DNA from: Tetracentron sinense
Lineage: Eukaryota > Streptophyta > Magnoliopsida > Trochodendrales > Trochodendraceae
DNA: 64,000 bases
NCBI GenBank assembly: GCA_015143295.1
Contig: CM026557.1
Span: 29,111,760-29,175,759 of the forward strand
Direction: 5' to 3'
Shown: piece by piece, positions 45,148 through 58,400 of the stretch
Numbering within the stretch: position 1 is the first letter of the stretch
Layout: the number at the start of each line of letters is the position of its first letter
Made by a program: the position numbers and the translations under genes
Notes under the pieces: generated by a model
What the model was told of the DNA's origin: nothing
Database searches by the model: none
Seen by the model: the letters and a program-made list of their open reading frames with translations, nothing else

Positions 45148-46419
45148 CTTGCACTACATTGTCAGATGCAACTGCATCACCCTCTGTCAAGGCAAAAACT
45201 CGCCCCTGGTTCGCCTGGCGAGGCGGAGGTGCAGAACGTGCAGGCTGAGAGGACGCCTGGTATGATCCTGTTGGGCGTGCTGGGGACCTAATCCCCTGAG
45301 ACTGGCCAGGCAAATGCCGACTCGGGCAATCCCTGATCATATGGCCTTGGCGACCGCAATGATAACAACCACCCGATGCTCTTCGGCAATCTCCTGTCGA
45401 ATGCCTTCGACCGCATGAAGTGCAGACCACATATGTGTAAGTCGGAGGGGCCGGAGGTGAAGCGTACCTTCCACCTGAGGTGCAACTGGCCGTGGAGCTG
45501 GAAGAGCCTGAGGTCGCGGTACTTGAGGCATGTACGGCCGTGGAACTTGAGGCGCATAAGATGGCCTCATAGGTGGTGCTACCCACGCATACTGAGGTGG
45601 TGCTGGCCATGTGTACTGATAAGGGTCAGTACGAGCCCGCCTCTCTGGAGGTGCTGAACTGCTGGCTTGGCCTCTCGCCAACTCCCTCTTCTTCGACACG
45701 GCCTCGGAATTCGCCTCGACCAATAAGGCCTTGTCCACTACATCAGGGTAGGTAGCATGTCTGAAAACCGAAACCTTCTCCATGATAACATCCTTGAGCC
45801 CTTGCTCAAACCTTCTCGCCTTCATTGCCTCGGTGGCTACCATGTGAGTCGCGAAGCGTGATAGCTCCGAGAACTTAGCCTCATAAGCGGCCAAAGTCAT
45901 CGAACCTTGCTCTAGGTTGATGAACTCTCTTTCTTTCTTTTCCCGTGCTCCAACAGGAAAGTACTTTTTGTAGAAAGTGTCCTTGAACTCCTCCCAAGTC
46001 CAAGGTTGACCCTACATGGTCAAATATCGCGTCCTCAATGTGGACAACCACCAATGGTAGGCTTCGCCCTCTAGCATGAAAACAGCCCATTCTACTTTCT
46101 CTTCCTCTGTCGGCGATAGGACCGCAAAAATCTTTTCCAACTGGAGGATTCATGCCTCCGCAGCAAGAGGGTCCACACTCCCATGGAATGATGGAGGCCT
46201 CAATCTCCTGAATGCCTCAACCCCAGTTGTACGATGTACTGGAGCCGTAGGCGGTGGAGTAGGTGACGCTGATGATAGTATAGTTTGTCGAGCCGCCAGG
46301 ATGGCGAGAGTCTCAGCAATAAAACCTAAGACCTGTGAGAGGTCCGGCTGCTCAACCTCATCCCGAGAAGAAGATGAAGCTCTGGTATGTGGTCCACGAC
46401 CCCGTGTGCCCCCTCTCAT
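45148..46419 (-). pseudogene. Element 3 gag (stops and frameshift)
   Basis: The start MRGGTRGRG at 46419 is followed by the Gag core. TGA for Trp at 46150-46152 and a TAG near 46016 interrupt it; the frame resumes (EAKFSELSRF about 45880), and a small indel near 45480 precedes the knuckles CTSCGRRHSTGDC and CYHCGRQGHMIRDC (about 45430-45330). The knuckle-to-donor segment (RVFALTEGDAVASDN) is intact. Confidence 0.9.
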
Positions 46420-46755
46420 GACTAAAGTCCTGAGAACAATAGCACCACATGAGTCTCTTTTGAAACCACAATTTATCACAGTTCCATTTCACAATAATTC
46501 AATTTGTATTAGTTGTATAATACTAGTATACATCGCATCAAGTCATCAGAGTATTTATAATATGATACTTTGACGTTCTAGCGTTCCTAAGACCTGTACT
46601 TGGTTGAGAACCATTTAGACTAAGACTAAAGTTTAGTCTTACACTTGGAACAAGACTCGCTTCCGACTTACTTCCTTCTTAACTTGTTTCCCAACATATG
46701 CTCTTGTCAAGCCGTGGTATTAGATTCTAAGTGACCCTAGAGACCTAAAGCCTAA
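46420..46755 (-). other. Element 3 untranslated leader
   Basis: No gene is seen. On the minus strand the acceptor-like TTGTTCTCAG|GA ends at 46430, eleven bases before the gag ATG. Confidence 0.6.
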
Positions 46756-46767
46756 GCTCTGATACCA
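46756..46767 (-). promoter_or_regulatory. Primer-binding site, element 3
   Basis: Perfect TGGTATCAGAGC on the minus strand, four bases inside the LTR end at 46772. Confidence 0.9.
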
Positions 46768-46771
46768 CTTC

Positions 46772-47214
46772 TGTCGCGCCCCAAAACCCACCCTAGGAGT
46801 TAGAGTGAATCTTGGACGACACATCATAACTTGCATGACTTGCTTGACCAAAATAACCTGCAAAAGACCTTCAGCATATACAACAGAGGACATAATAGCG
46901 GAAACATACTTTAACATAGCACAGCAGAAGACTTAACCAAACCTCTATGTATATATATATGTGATCCAAGTTTTACAAAAAGATACACAAAAGAAAGTGC
47001 GGACATGCCAGCCAAAATTCATAAATACATCTCTCTCAACTCACACACAGCTATTCACTCAGAATCTACCACCTCTAATAATAACCCTTTACCGGAGGTT
47101 CCTCCACAGGTTCCTCGACATACTCCTCCTCCACCTAAGGGCTCGGAGCACAGATATCAAAAGGAGCAGCCGCTCCGCTATCACCTGCCGACATAAGAAG
47201 TATGGCTGAGCATG
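46772..47214 (-). repeat. Element 3 5' LTR, inner 443 bp only
   Basis: This fragment matches 39296 to about 39740 of the partner LTR and includes the micro-ORF. It breaks off inside the hairpin region ('tggctgagcatga'), where the inverted LTR piece begins. Confidence 0.85.
47075..47194 (-). pseudogene. LTR micro-ORF, element 3 5' LTR (one nonsense codon)
   Basis: From ATG at 47194, the frame reads MSAGDSGAAAPFDICAPSP, then TAG at 47137-47135 where the other copies have Trp, then VEEEYVEEP to a normal stop at 47077-47075. Length (39 codons) equals the element 2 version. Only the nonsense change breaks it. Confidence 0.5.
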
Positions 47215-48356
47215 ACATGTCTTGGAATGTGTGCAAGGCATGATGCCTTCGTAATCTCCATTTTCATGAAATGAAAAGTTGGAAACCTTTGAGAATTTTG
47301 TTAGAACGCTTTAAATAATTAAACAAAATATTTATTAATAAGTCGTAGCCTTAGAAAGGTCCTAATCATGTTTAGAAGAGGTTAGAGTGGAAGTGGAATA
47401 AGTCCACGTAGTGGATTGAGTGAAAAATGGACTCAGTGGCGAATTTGCAGAACAACCGATCGCTCGGTCACGAGAGCGATCGATCGGTCTATAACCGATC
47501 ACTCGGTTCATATTAGCGATCGATCGGTCTACAACCGATCGATCTGTAGCTATCGACTTGTGCACTAATTTGTATGAGGAAAAATTCCAGAGAGCGTGTT
47601 TTTAAACGATCGCTCTGTCAAGAACACCGGTCGCTTGGTAGGCGATCGATCGCTCGGTATTGACAACCGATCGATCGGTCTATCGCGTTTTGCAGAATTT
47701 CATTAAGGGTTTTTTTGTCATTTGAGGGTTTCACCCTTACCTATTAAGGCTTGCTCGAGCCTTGGGGATCTCATTCACCAGACTTAGGGTATTCTGAGAG
47801 AGAGTGAGAGTGTGGAAAGGGGTTTGAAGCAAATCAAGGGTTTTGAAAACCCAAGATCGTTCCAAAGGCTTGGATTCTTCAAATCCAACTTCAAGCAAGT
47901 GAAGGGCACATTCTCCAAGCTAGGGCAGCGACTTCCTCAGCAAGAATAAGGGTTTTCCTCATCTTTTTAAGGTCGGTATCATATGCTACCCTCCTAGTTC
48001 ATATTCTCTCTTTAAGTCCCTTCTTTCTTATTTTCCTTAAGTATGAACTAAATACAAGATGGATGGTGGTGTGAAAATGGATGTTGGGTGATGGATGCCG
48101 TGTGGATGTGTTGTGATGAATGAAATGGGAAGGGTATTGTACCAATAATGAATACACATGTATGTTGTGAACATAAACCCATCTAGAAAAACATGGTATA
48201 GGCTTTAGCCAATAATGTACACACCACATGTTTGATGAAATGCCAAAGTGAAAAAAATGAATTGCAAATCAAGAAATGCATGTTTTAAAGTGTTTGGATA
48301 TTCTAGGGTCTATGATAGTGCTATTAATTGCTTTCTCTAAATGGCATGAATAATTA
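47215..48356 (+). repeat. Inverted LTR fragment of element 3 type
   Basis: In plus orientation this reads from about 30 bases inside an LTR start ('cttggaatgtgtgcaaggcatg', compare the reverse of 41560-41620) through the ACCGATCGATCGGT module (about 47450-47690), the leader-like region, and 'aaatggcatgaataatt' (compare the reverse of about 40530). It ends at the 855-bp array. The middle LTR part equivalent to about 39745-40510 is missing from both halves. It could be an inversion within one LTR or a second LTR joined end to end. Confidence 0.75.
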
Positions 48357-48559
48357 CTTGTTTAAATTAATGATATGTCTCACTCTTTTATTTGAATTTT
48401 CTTTTGTATCTCAATAATCTATTTTTTCACTAATAAAAAATGTTAGTCTATGACTTAAAGTATAAACGTTAAAAAGAGTTTATAAAAAAATTAGGTTTTT
48501 ACTATTTATAAACTTGCAGACATCGCACTTTCTCCATTTCGACAAGTAGTTGGGGTTTG

Positions 48560-48570
48560 GTGGGGCCCAC
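48560..48570. promoter_or_regulatory. GTGGGGCCCAC palindrome (first of 14 preserved copies in the array)
   Basis: The sequence fits GTGGGNCCCAC, the palindromic site of plant TCP transcription factors. It is kept in 14 of 18 units of the 855-bp array. One of these (unit at 60952) has A at the centre base. The units at 55880, 57574, 58434 and 63512 have lost it. Binding is inferred only. Confidence 0.35.
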
Positions 48571-51500
48571 CCCCAAAGTGATTCTCCTTCTGGCAAGATA
48601 GTAAGGGCGTAAATGGCTAAATAGTGGTAACGTATATGGCCAGCAATTGCCTTAGTTATTTTGATCCATCCCTTCTCTATCATTTATCAAGTGTTAGTAT
48701 TGTTTGGCTTTGTGAGTTAATCAATGGTGAGTAAATGTCCTCTTTAAGGGAAATTATCTACTAATTACTCGATCTGTATATAATTCTCTACTTAATTCTT
48801 ATACTTTTAAGTCTTATATTTTTATATTATTCATTCAAATTTTATGTACAAGAAAACTGATTGTCTGAATTTGTTTTATGTACTCCTACATTATTCAACC
48901 ACATCATGTGAGCTATATAGGACGAGGCGTGAACGACGACTTTTGCACAAGGGCCAATAAGCTTAGCATTGACCTTGCTATCGGATGGAAATCAACTTTC
49001 GCGACTGCCATATGATCTAGGATTCTCCATTCGTTAGTTTCCAAATTTTTTAAATTTCTTATCTTGTCCTATATTGTTACCAATTTGTTTTTTTTTTAAT
49101 TTTTCAATTAGATTTATTCAGTAAAGTAGTTAATATCACCACTGTAACTATCTAGAAATTACAATGCAGATTCAGTGACTACTAAAAATGGACTATTAAT
49201 TCTGGGTTGCGTCTTTCAATTGACGTCACTAATGGTATGTTCCACTCTGTTATTTGAATTTTCTTTTGTATCTTAATAATATATATTTTCACTAATGCTA
49301 GATGTTAGTCTATAACCTAAACTATAATCGTTAAATTTTTTTTAAAAAAAAATTAGGTTTTTACTATTTATAAACTCGCAGACATCACACTTTCTCCATT
49401 TCATCAAGTAGTTTGGGTTTGGTGGGGCCCACCCCCAAACTGATTCTCCTTCTGGCAAGATAGTAAGGGCGTAAATGGCTAGATAGTGGTTACATATATG
49501 GCTAGCAATTGCCTTAGTTATATTGATCCATCCCTTCTCTATCATTTATCAACTGTTAGTATTGTTTGTCTTTGCAAGTTAATCAATGGTGAGTAAATGT
49601 CCTCTTTAAGGGAAATTATCTACTAATTACTCTATTTAGTTCTTGTGCTTTTCAAGTCTTATATTTTTATATTATTCATTCAAATTTTATGTGCAAGAAA
49701 ACTGATTGTCTGAATTTGTTTTATGTACCCCTACATTATTCAACCACATCATGTGTGCTATATGGAACGAGGTGTGAACGATGACTTCTGGCCAAGGGCC
49801 ATTAAGCTTAGCATTGACCTTGCTATCAGATGGAATTCAACTTTCGCGACTGTCATTTGCTCTATGATTCTTCCTTGGTTAGTTTCCAAATTTTTTTAAA
49901 TTTCTTATCTTGTCCTATATTGTTACCAATTTGTTTTTTTTTTTAATTTCTTAATTAGATATATTCAATAAAGTAGTTAATAACACCACTATAACTATCT
50001 GAAAATTATGATGCAGAATCATTGACAACTAAAAAAGGACTATTAGTTCTAGGTTGTGTCTTTCAATTGACGTCAATAATGGTATGTCTCACTCTTTTAT
50101 TTGAATTTTCTTTTGTATCTCAATAATCTATTTTTTCACTAATGCTAGATGTTAGTCTATAACTTAAAGTATGAACGTTAAAAAAAGTTTATAAAAAAAT
50201 TAGGTTTTTACTATTTATAAACTTGCAGACATCGCACTTTCTCCATTTCGACAAGTAGTTGGGGTTTGGTGGGGCCCACCCCCAAAGTGATTCTCCTTCT
50301 GCCAAGATAGTAAGGGCGTAAATGGGTAAATAGTGGTAACGTATATGGCCAGCAATTGCCTTAGTTATTTTGATCCATCCCTTCCTATCATTTATCAAGT
50401 GTTAGTATTGTTTGGCTTTGTGAGTTAATCAATGGTGAGTAAATGTCCTCTTTAAGGGAAATTATCTACTAATTACTCGATCTGTATATGATTCTCTACT
50501 TAGTTCTTATACTTTTAAGTCTTATATTTTTTATATTATTCATTCAAATTTTATGTGCAAGAAAACTGATTGTCTGAATTTGTTTTATGTACTCCTACAT
50601 TATTCAACCACATCATGTGAGCTATATGGAACGAGGCGTGAACGACAACTTTTGCACAAGGGCCAATAAGCTTAGCATTGATCTTGCTATCGGATGTAAT
50701 TCAACTTTCGCGACTGCCATATGCTATAGGATTCTCCCTTCGTTAGTTTCCAAATTTTTTAAATTTCTTATCTTGTCCTATATTGTTACCAATTTGTTTT
50801 TTTTTATTTTTCAATTAGATTTATTCAGTAAAGTAGTTACTATCACCACTATAACTATCTAGAAATTACGATGCAAATTCAGTGACTACTAAAAATGGAC
50901 TATTAATTCTAGGTTGCGTCTTTCAATTGACATCAATAATGATATGTCTCACTCTTTTATTTGAATTTTCTTTTGTATCTTAATAATCTATTTTTTCACT
51001 AATGCTAGATGTTAGTCTATAACTTAAACTATAATCGTTTAAAAAAGTTATTTAAAAAATTAGGTTTTTACTATTTATAAACTCGCAGACATCACACTTT
51101 CTCCATTTCGTCAAGTAGTTGGGGTTTGGTGGGGCCCACCCCCAAACTGATTCTCCTTCTGGCAAGATAGTAAGGGCGTAAATGGCTAGATAGTGGTAAC
51201 ATATATGGCTAGCAATTTTCTTAGTTATATTGATCCATCTCTTCTCTATCATTTATCAAGTGTTAGTATTGTTTGTCTTTGCGAGTTAATCAATGGTGAG
51301 TAAAAGTCCTCTTTAAGGGAAATTATCTACTAATTACTCAATCTGTATATAATTTTCTATTTAGTTCTTGTACTTTTTAAGTCTTATATTTTTCTATTAT
51401 TCATTCAAATTTTATGTGCAAGAAAACTGATTGTCTGAATTTGTTTTATGTACCCCTACATTATTCAACCAGATCGTGTGTGCTATATGGAACGAGGTGT

Positions 51501-54500
51501 GAACGATGACTTCTGGACAAGGGCCATTAAGCTTAGCATTGACCTTGCTATCGGATGCAATTCAACTTTCGCTACTATCATTTGCTCTAGGAATCTTCCT
51601 TGGTTAGTTTCCAAATTTTTTAAATTTCCTATCTTGTCCTATATTGTTACCAATTTGTTTTTTTTTTTTATTTCTCAATTAGATTTATTCAGAAAAGTAG
51701 TTAATAACACCACTATAACTATCTGAAAATTACGATGTAGAATCAGTAACAACTAAAAAAGGACTATTAGTTCTAGGTTGCGTCTTTCAATTGACATCAA
51801 TAATGGTATGTCTCACTCTTTTATTTGAATTTTCTTTTGTATCTTAATAATCTATTTTTTCTCTAATGCTAGACGTTAGTCTATAACTTAAAGTATAAAC
51901 GTTAAAAAAAGTTTATAACTAAATTAGGTTTTTACTATTTATAAACTTGCAGACATCGCACTTTCTCCCTTTCGACAAGTAGTTGTGGTTTGGTGGGGCC
52001 CACCCCCAAAGTGATTCTCCTTCTGGCAAGATAGTAACGGCGTAAATGGCTAAATAGTGGTAACGAATATGTCCAGCAATTGCCTTAGTTATTTTGATCA
52101 ATCCCTTCTCTATCATTTATCAACTGTTAGTATTGTTTGTCTTTGCGAGTTAATCAATGGTGAGTAGATTTCTTCCATAAGATAAATTCTTGTTATTTTA
52201 ATATAATTCGAATCTTAGTTCTGGTACTTTTAAGTCTTACATTTTGATATTATTCATTCAGAATTTATTATGTAAGAAAACTAATTGTCTGACTTTGTTT
52301 TATGTACTCTTACATTATACAACTACACCATGTGAGCCATATGTAACGAGACATGAACGAAGACTTCTCTCAAGGTTAAGCTTAGCGTGGACCGTACTCT
52401 CGGCTGCCCTTTAGCTTTCGCGACTGTCATTTACTCTAGGATTCTCCCTTGGTTAGATTCCTGATTTTTAAATTTCTTCTCATTTCCTGTATTGTTAACA
52501 ATTTGATTTTTTTCTTATTTCTAAATTAAATTTATTCGGTAAAGTAGTTAATAACACAACTATAACTATCTGGAAATTACGATGCAAAATCAGTGACTGC
52601 TAAAAAAGGACTATTAGTTATTGGTTGCGTCTTTCAATCGACGTCACTAATGGTATGTCTCATTATTTTATTTTAATTTTGTTTTGTATCGTAATAATCT
52701 ATTTATTCACTAATGCTAGATGTAAGTCTATAATGAAAATATAATCGTTAAAAAAGGAAAAAAAATTAGAATTTTACTATTTATAGACTCGCTAGTCGTA
52801 AACATCCTACTCTTTTCCATTTCGAAAAATACAGGGGGTTTGGTGGGGCCCACCCCAAAAGTGTTTCTCCTTTTGGCAAGATAGTTGGGGCGTATAAGGC
52901 TAGATAGTGGGGGCGTATATGGCTGACAATTGCCTTAGTTATATTGATCCATCCCTTCTCTATCATTTATCAAGTGTTAGTACTTGTCTTTGCCAGTTAA
53001 TCAAAGGTGAGTAGATTTCTTCCATAAGAGAAATTCTTTTCTAATCATTCAATCTGAATATAATTCGAATCTTACTTCTGGTACTTTTAAGTCTTATATT
53101 TTGATATTATTCATTCAAAATGTATTATGTAAGAAACTGATTGTTTGACCTTTTTTTACGTACTCGTACATTATACAACGACACCATGTGAGCTATATGT
53201 AACGAGACGTGAACGACGACTTCTGTCAAGGTTAAGCTTAGCATGGATCGTGCTCTTGACTGCCCTTTAGCTTTCACGACTATCGTTTGCTATAGGATTC
53301 TCCCTTGGTTAGTTTCCCAATTTTTAAATTTCTTCTCATTCCCTATATTGTTAACAATTTGATTTTTTTTCTTTTTTTTAAATTAGATTAATTTGGTAAA
53401 ATAGTTAATAACACCATTATAATTATCTAGAAATTACGATACAGAATCAGTGACTGCTAAAAAGTACTATTAGTTATTGGTTGCGTCTTTCAATCAACGT
53501 CACTAATGGTATGCCTCACCCTTTTATTTTAATTTTCTTTTGTATCGTAATAATCTATTTATTCACTAATGCTAGATGTTAGTCTATAACTTAAAGAATA
53601 ATCGTTAAAATTTTTTAAAAGAATTAGGATTTTCCAATTGATAGACTCGCTGGTCGTAGACATCCTACTCTTTTCCATTTGGACTAATACTTAGGGTTTT
53701 GTGGGGCCCACCCCAAAAGTGTTTCTCCTTCTAGCAAGATAGTAGGGGCGTATATGGCCAAATAGTGGCGGCGTAAATGGCTAGCAATTTCCTTAGTTAT
53801 ATTGATCCATCCCTTCTCTATCATTTATCAAGTGTTAGTATTTGTCTTTGCGAGTTAATCAATGGTGAGTAGATTTCTTCCATAAGAGAAATTCTTTTCT
53901 AATTATTCAATCTGAATATAATTCGAATCTTAGTTCTAGTACTTTTAAGTCTTATATTTTGATATTATTCATTTCGAATTTATTATGTAAAAAATTGATT
54001 GTCTGACTTTGTTTTAAGTACTTTACTTTATACAACTACAGCATGTTAGCCATATGTAATGAGGCGTGAACGACGACTTCTGTCAAGGTTAAGCTTAGCA
54101 TGGACCATGCTCTCGGCTGCCCTTTAGCTTTCGCAACTGTCATTTGCTCTAAGATTCTCCCTTGGTTAGTTTTCCAATTTTTAAATTTCTTCTCATGTCC
54201 TATATTGTTAACAATTTGATTTTTTTTCTTATTTCTAAATTAGATTTATTCAGTAAAGTAGTTAATAACACCACTATAATTATCTGGAAATTACGATGCA
54301 GAATCAGTGACTGCTAAAAAAGGAGTATTAGTTCTTGGTTGCGTCTTTCAATCGACGTCACTAATGGTGTGTCTCACACTTTTATTTTAATTTTCTTTTG
54401 TATCGTAATAATCTATTTATTCACTAATGATAGATGTTAGTCTATAACTTACAGTATAATCGTTAAAAAAATGTGAAAAAAATTAAGATTTTACTCTTTA

Positions 54501-55042
54501 TAAACTCGTTGGTCGTAGACATCCTACTCTTTCCATTTCGACAAATACTTGGGGTTTGGTGGGGCCCACCCAAAGTCTTTCTCCTTCTGGGAAGATAGTA
54601 GGGGCATATATGGGTAGATAGTAGGGGCGTATATGCCTAGCAATTGCCTTAGTTATATATATGCATCCATTCTGTATCATTTATCAACTGTTAATATTTG
54701 CCTGTGTGAGTTAATCAATGGGTGAGTTAATCAATGGTGAGTAGATTTCTTCCATAAGAGAAATTCTTTTCTATTTATTCAAGCTGAATATAATTCGAAT
54801 CTTAGTTCTGGTACTTTTAAGTCTTATATTTTGTGCTTATTTATTCAGAATTTATTATGTAAGAAAACTGATTGTCTGATTTTGTTTGATGTACTCTTAC
54901 ATTATACAACTACACCATGTGAGCCCATGTAACAAGGCGTGAACAACGACTTCGGTCATGGTTAAGCTTAGCATGGACCGGGCTCTCGACCGCCCTTTAG
55001 ATTTCGCGATTGTCATTTGCTCTAGGAACCTTTGGTTAGTTT

Positions 55043-55494
55043 TAGGGTTGCACAAAGCCCGATCGGCCCGTTGGTGCGACCCAGCTCGACCCGTCTTGGC
55101 CCGAAAGCTAATTCAAGCCAAGCCAAGCCAAGCCAAGCCTAAAAAAAAAACCCGAAATCTAATTTAAGCCAAGCTCAAGCCAACCCTTGTGCGAGTCGGC
55201 CGGGCTCGATTGAGGTTCGGCTCGGCTCGAATATTCTTAATACATATACATATATATATCATTATTATATATAGAAATAATTTAAAATTTTATTATTGAA
55301 AGAAAAAAAAAAGGATACCAGCCGAGCTCGAGCCAAGCCAAGCCTGGCTTGAGCTTGAATCAATTCGAGCTGAGTCGGGCTTCAAGCCATGCTTTTTTTT
55401 TCGGGCCGAGCCGAGCTTCGGGCCTCGATCAATCTCATTCAAGCCGAGCCGGGCTTGGCCAAGCCCGGTCAAGCCCGGCTCGAATACAGCCCTA
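55043..55494. mobile_element. hAT-like MITE in the satellite (452 bp)
   Basis: The ends are imperfect terminal inverted repeats, TAGGGTTG... and ...CAGCCCTA. The arms are rich in GAGCC/GGCTC and AAGCCAAGCC words that fold back on each other around an AT-rich centre (about 55236-55320). An 8-bp duplication GTTAGTTT flanks it (55035-55042 and 55495-55502); uninterrupted units have a single copy of this sequence. The 8-bp duplication and TAGGG ends fit the hAT superfamily. No transposase is encoded, so mobilisation would need one in trans. Confidence 0.88.
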
Positions 55495-58400
55495 GTTAGT
55501 TTCCCAATTTTTAAATTTCTTCTCATGTCCTATATTGTTAACAATTTGATTTTTTTCTTATATCTAAATTAGATTTATTCGGTAAAGTAGTTAATAACAC
55601 CACTATAACTATCTGGAAATTACGATACAGAATCAATGACTGCTAAGAAAGGACTATTAGTTCTTGGTTGCGTCTCTCAACCGACGTCACTAATGGTATG
55701 TCTCACCCTTTTATTTTAATATTCTTTTGTATCGTAATAATCTATTTATTGACTAATGCTAGATGTTACTCTATAACTTGAAGTATAATCGTTAAAAAAA
55801 AGTTTTAAAAATTAGGATTTCACTATTTATAGACTCGCTGGTCGTAGACATCCTACTCTGTTCCATTTCGACAAATACTTGGGGTTTGCTGGGGTCCACC
55901 CCAAAAGTATTTCTCCTTCTGGCATAATAGTTGGGGCGTATATGGCTAGATAGTGGAGGCGTATATCGTTGACAATTGCCTTAGTTATATCGTTGACAAG
56001 TGTTAGTATTTGTCTTTGCGAGTTAATCAATGGTGAGCAAATTTCTTCCATAAGTGAAATTCTTTTCTAATTATTCAATTTGAATATAATTCGAATCTTA
56101 CTTCTGGTACTTTTAAGTCTTATATTTTGATATTATTCATTCAGAAATTATTATGTAACAAAACTGATTGTCTGACTTTGTTTTATGGAACTTACATTAT
56201 ACTCCTACACCTTGTGAGGCATATGTAACAAGGCATGAACGACGACTTCTGTCAAGGTTAACTTAGCATGGACCGTGCTCTCGGCGGACCTTTAGCTTTC
56301 GCGACTGTCATTTGCGCTAGAATTCTACCTTGGTTAGTTTCCAAATTTTTGAATTTCTTCTCTTGTCCTATATTTTTAACAATTTGATTTTTTTTTCTTT
56401 CTAAATTAGATTTATTCGGTAAAGTAGTTAATAACACCACTATAACTATCTGGAAATTTCGATGCAGAATCAGTGATAGCTAAAAAAGGACTATTAGTTC
56501 TTGGTTGCGTCTTTCAATCGATGTCACTCATGGCATGTCTCACCTTTTATTTTAATTCTCTTTTGTAACGTAATAATCTATTGATTCACTAATGCTGGAT
56601 GTTAGTCTAAAATTAACAGTATAATCGTTAAAAATAGTAAAACAAAATTAGGATTTTACTATTTATAGACTCGTTGGTCATAGACATCCTACTCTTTCCA
56701 TTTCGACAAATGCTTGGGATTTGGTGGGGCCCACCCGGAAAGTGTTTCTCCTTCAGGCAAGATAGTAGGGTCGTATATGGCAAGATAATGGGGGCGTATA
56801 TGACTAGCAATTGCCTTAGTTATATTGATCTATCCCTTCTGTATCCTTTATGAAGTGCTAATATTTGTCCTTGTGAGTTAATCAATGGTGAGTAGATTTC
56901 TTCCATAAGAGAAATTCTTTTCTAATTATTCAATCTGAATATAATTCGAATCTTAATACTAGTATTTTTAGGTCTTATATTTTGTTATTATTTATTCAGA
57001 ATTTATTATGTAAGAAAACTGATTGTCTGACTTTGTTTTATGTACTCTTACAATATACAACTACACCATTTGAGCCCTATGTAACGAGGTGTGAACAACG
57101 ACTTCTATCAAGGTTAAGCTCAGCATGGACCGAGCCCTCGACTGCCCTTTAGCATTCGCGACTGTCTTTTGCTCTAGGATTCTCCCTTGGTTAGTTTCCC
57201 AATTCTTAAATTTCTTCTCATGTCCTATATTGTTAACAATTGGATTTTTTTTCCTAATTCTAAATTAGATTTATTCGGTAAAGTAGTTAATAACACCATT
57301 ATAACTATCTGTAAATTACGATGCTGAATCAGTGACTGCTAAAAACGGACTATTAGTTCTTGGTTGCGTCTTTCAATCGACGTCACTAATGGTATGTCTA
57401 ACCCTTTTATTTTAATTTTCTTTTGTATAGTAATAATCTATTTATTCACTAATGCTTGATGTTAGTCTATAACTTAAAGTATAATTGTTAAATCTTTTTT
57501 AGAAAATTAGGATTTTAATATTTATAGACTCGCTGATCCTAGACATCCTACTCTTTCCATTTCAACAAATACATGGGGTTTGGTGGAACCCACCCCCAAA
57601 GTGTTTCTCCTTCGGGCAAGATAGTAGGAGCGTACATGGCTAGATGATGGGGGCGTATATGGCTAGCAATTGCCTATATTTATATTGATCCATCCTTTCT
57701 CTATCATTTATCAAATGTTACTATTTGTCTTTGCAAGTTAATCAAGGGTGAGTAGATTTCCTCCATAAGAGAAATTCTTTTCTAATTATTCAATCTAAAT
57801 ATAATTCAAATCTTAGTTTTGGTACTTTTAAGTCTTATAATTTTATATTATTCATTCAGAATTTATTATGTAAGAAAACTGATGGTCTGACTTTATTTTA
57901 TGTACTCTTACATTGTACAACTATACCATGTGAGCCCTATGTAACGAGGCGTGAACGACGACTTCGGTCAAGGTTAAGCTTAGCATGGATCGTGCTCTCG
58001 GCTGCCCTTTAGCTTTCGCGACTGTCATTTGCACTGGGATTCTCTGGTTAGTTTACCAATTTTGAAATTTCTTCACATGTCCTATTTTGTTAACAATTTG
58101 ATATTTTTCTTATTTCGAATTTAGATTTATTCAGTAAAGTAGTTAATAATATCACTATATATATCTGGAAATTACGATGCAAAATCAGTAACTATTAAAA
58201 AATGACTATTAGTTCTTGGTTGCGTCTTTAAATAAACGTCACTAATGGTATATCTCACCCTTTTATTTTAATTTTCTTTTGTATCGTAATAATCTATTTA
58301 TTCACTAATGCTAGAAGTTAGTCTATAACTTACAGTATAATAGTTAACAAAAGTTAAAAAAAAAAAAAAGGATTTTACTATTTGAGGACTCGTTGGTCGT

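Larger units (their letters stand above)
39296..47214 (-). mobile_element. LTR element 3: Ty3/gypsy chromovirus, minus strand, right LTR rearranged
   Basis: The left (3') LTR spans 39296-41644, the polypurine tract 41645-41658, pol 41744-45024, gag from 46419 and the primer site 46756-46767. The right (5') LTR survives only as 46772-47214 and is then joined to an LTR fragment in opposite orientation (47215-48356). Coding regions are broken by many stops, frameshifts and deletions, more than in elements 1 and 2. No target-site duplication can be shown because the right end is rearranged. Confidence 0.9.

Noticed and set aside
50587..51726. 91-92-codon ORFs in the 855-bp units (50587-50862 and 51448-51726)
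   Set aside because: They recur only in a few adjacent units and are interrupted in the others; no domain is recognisable.
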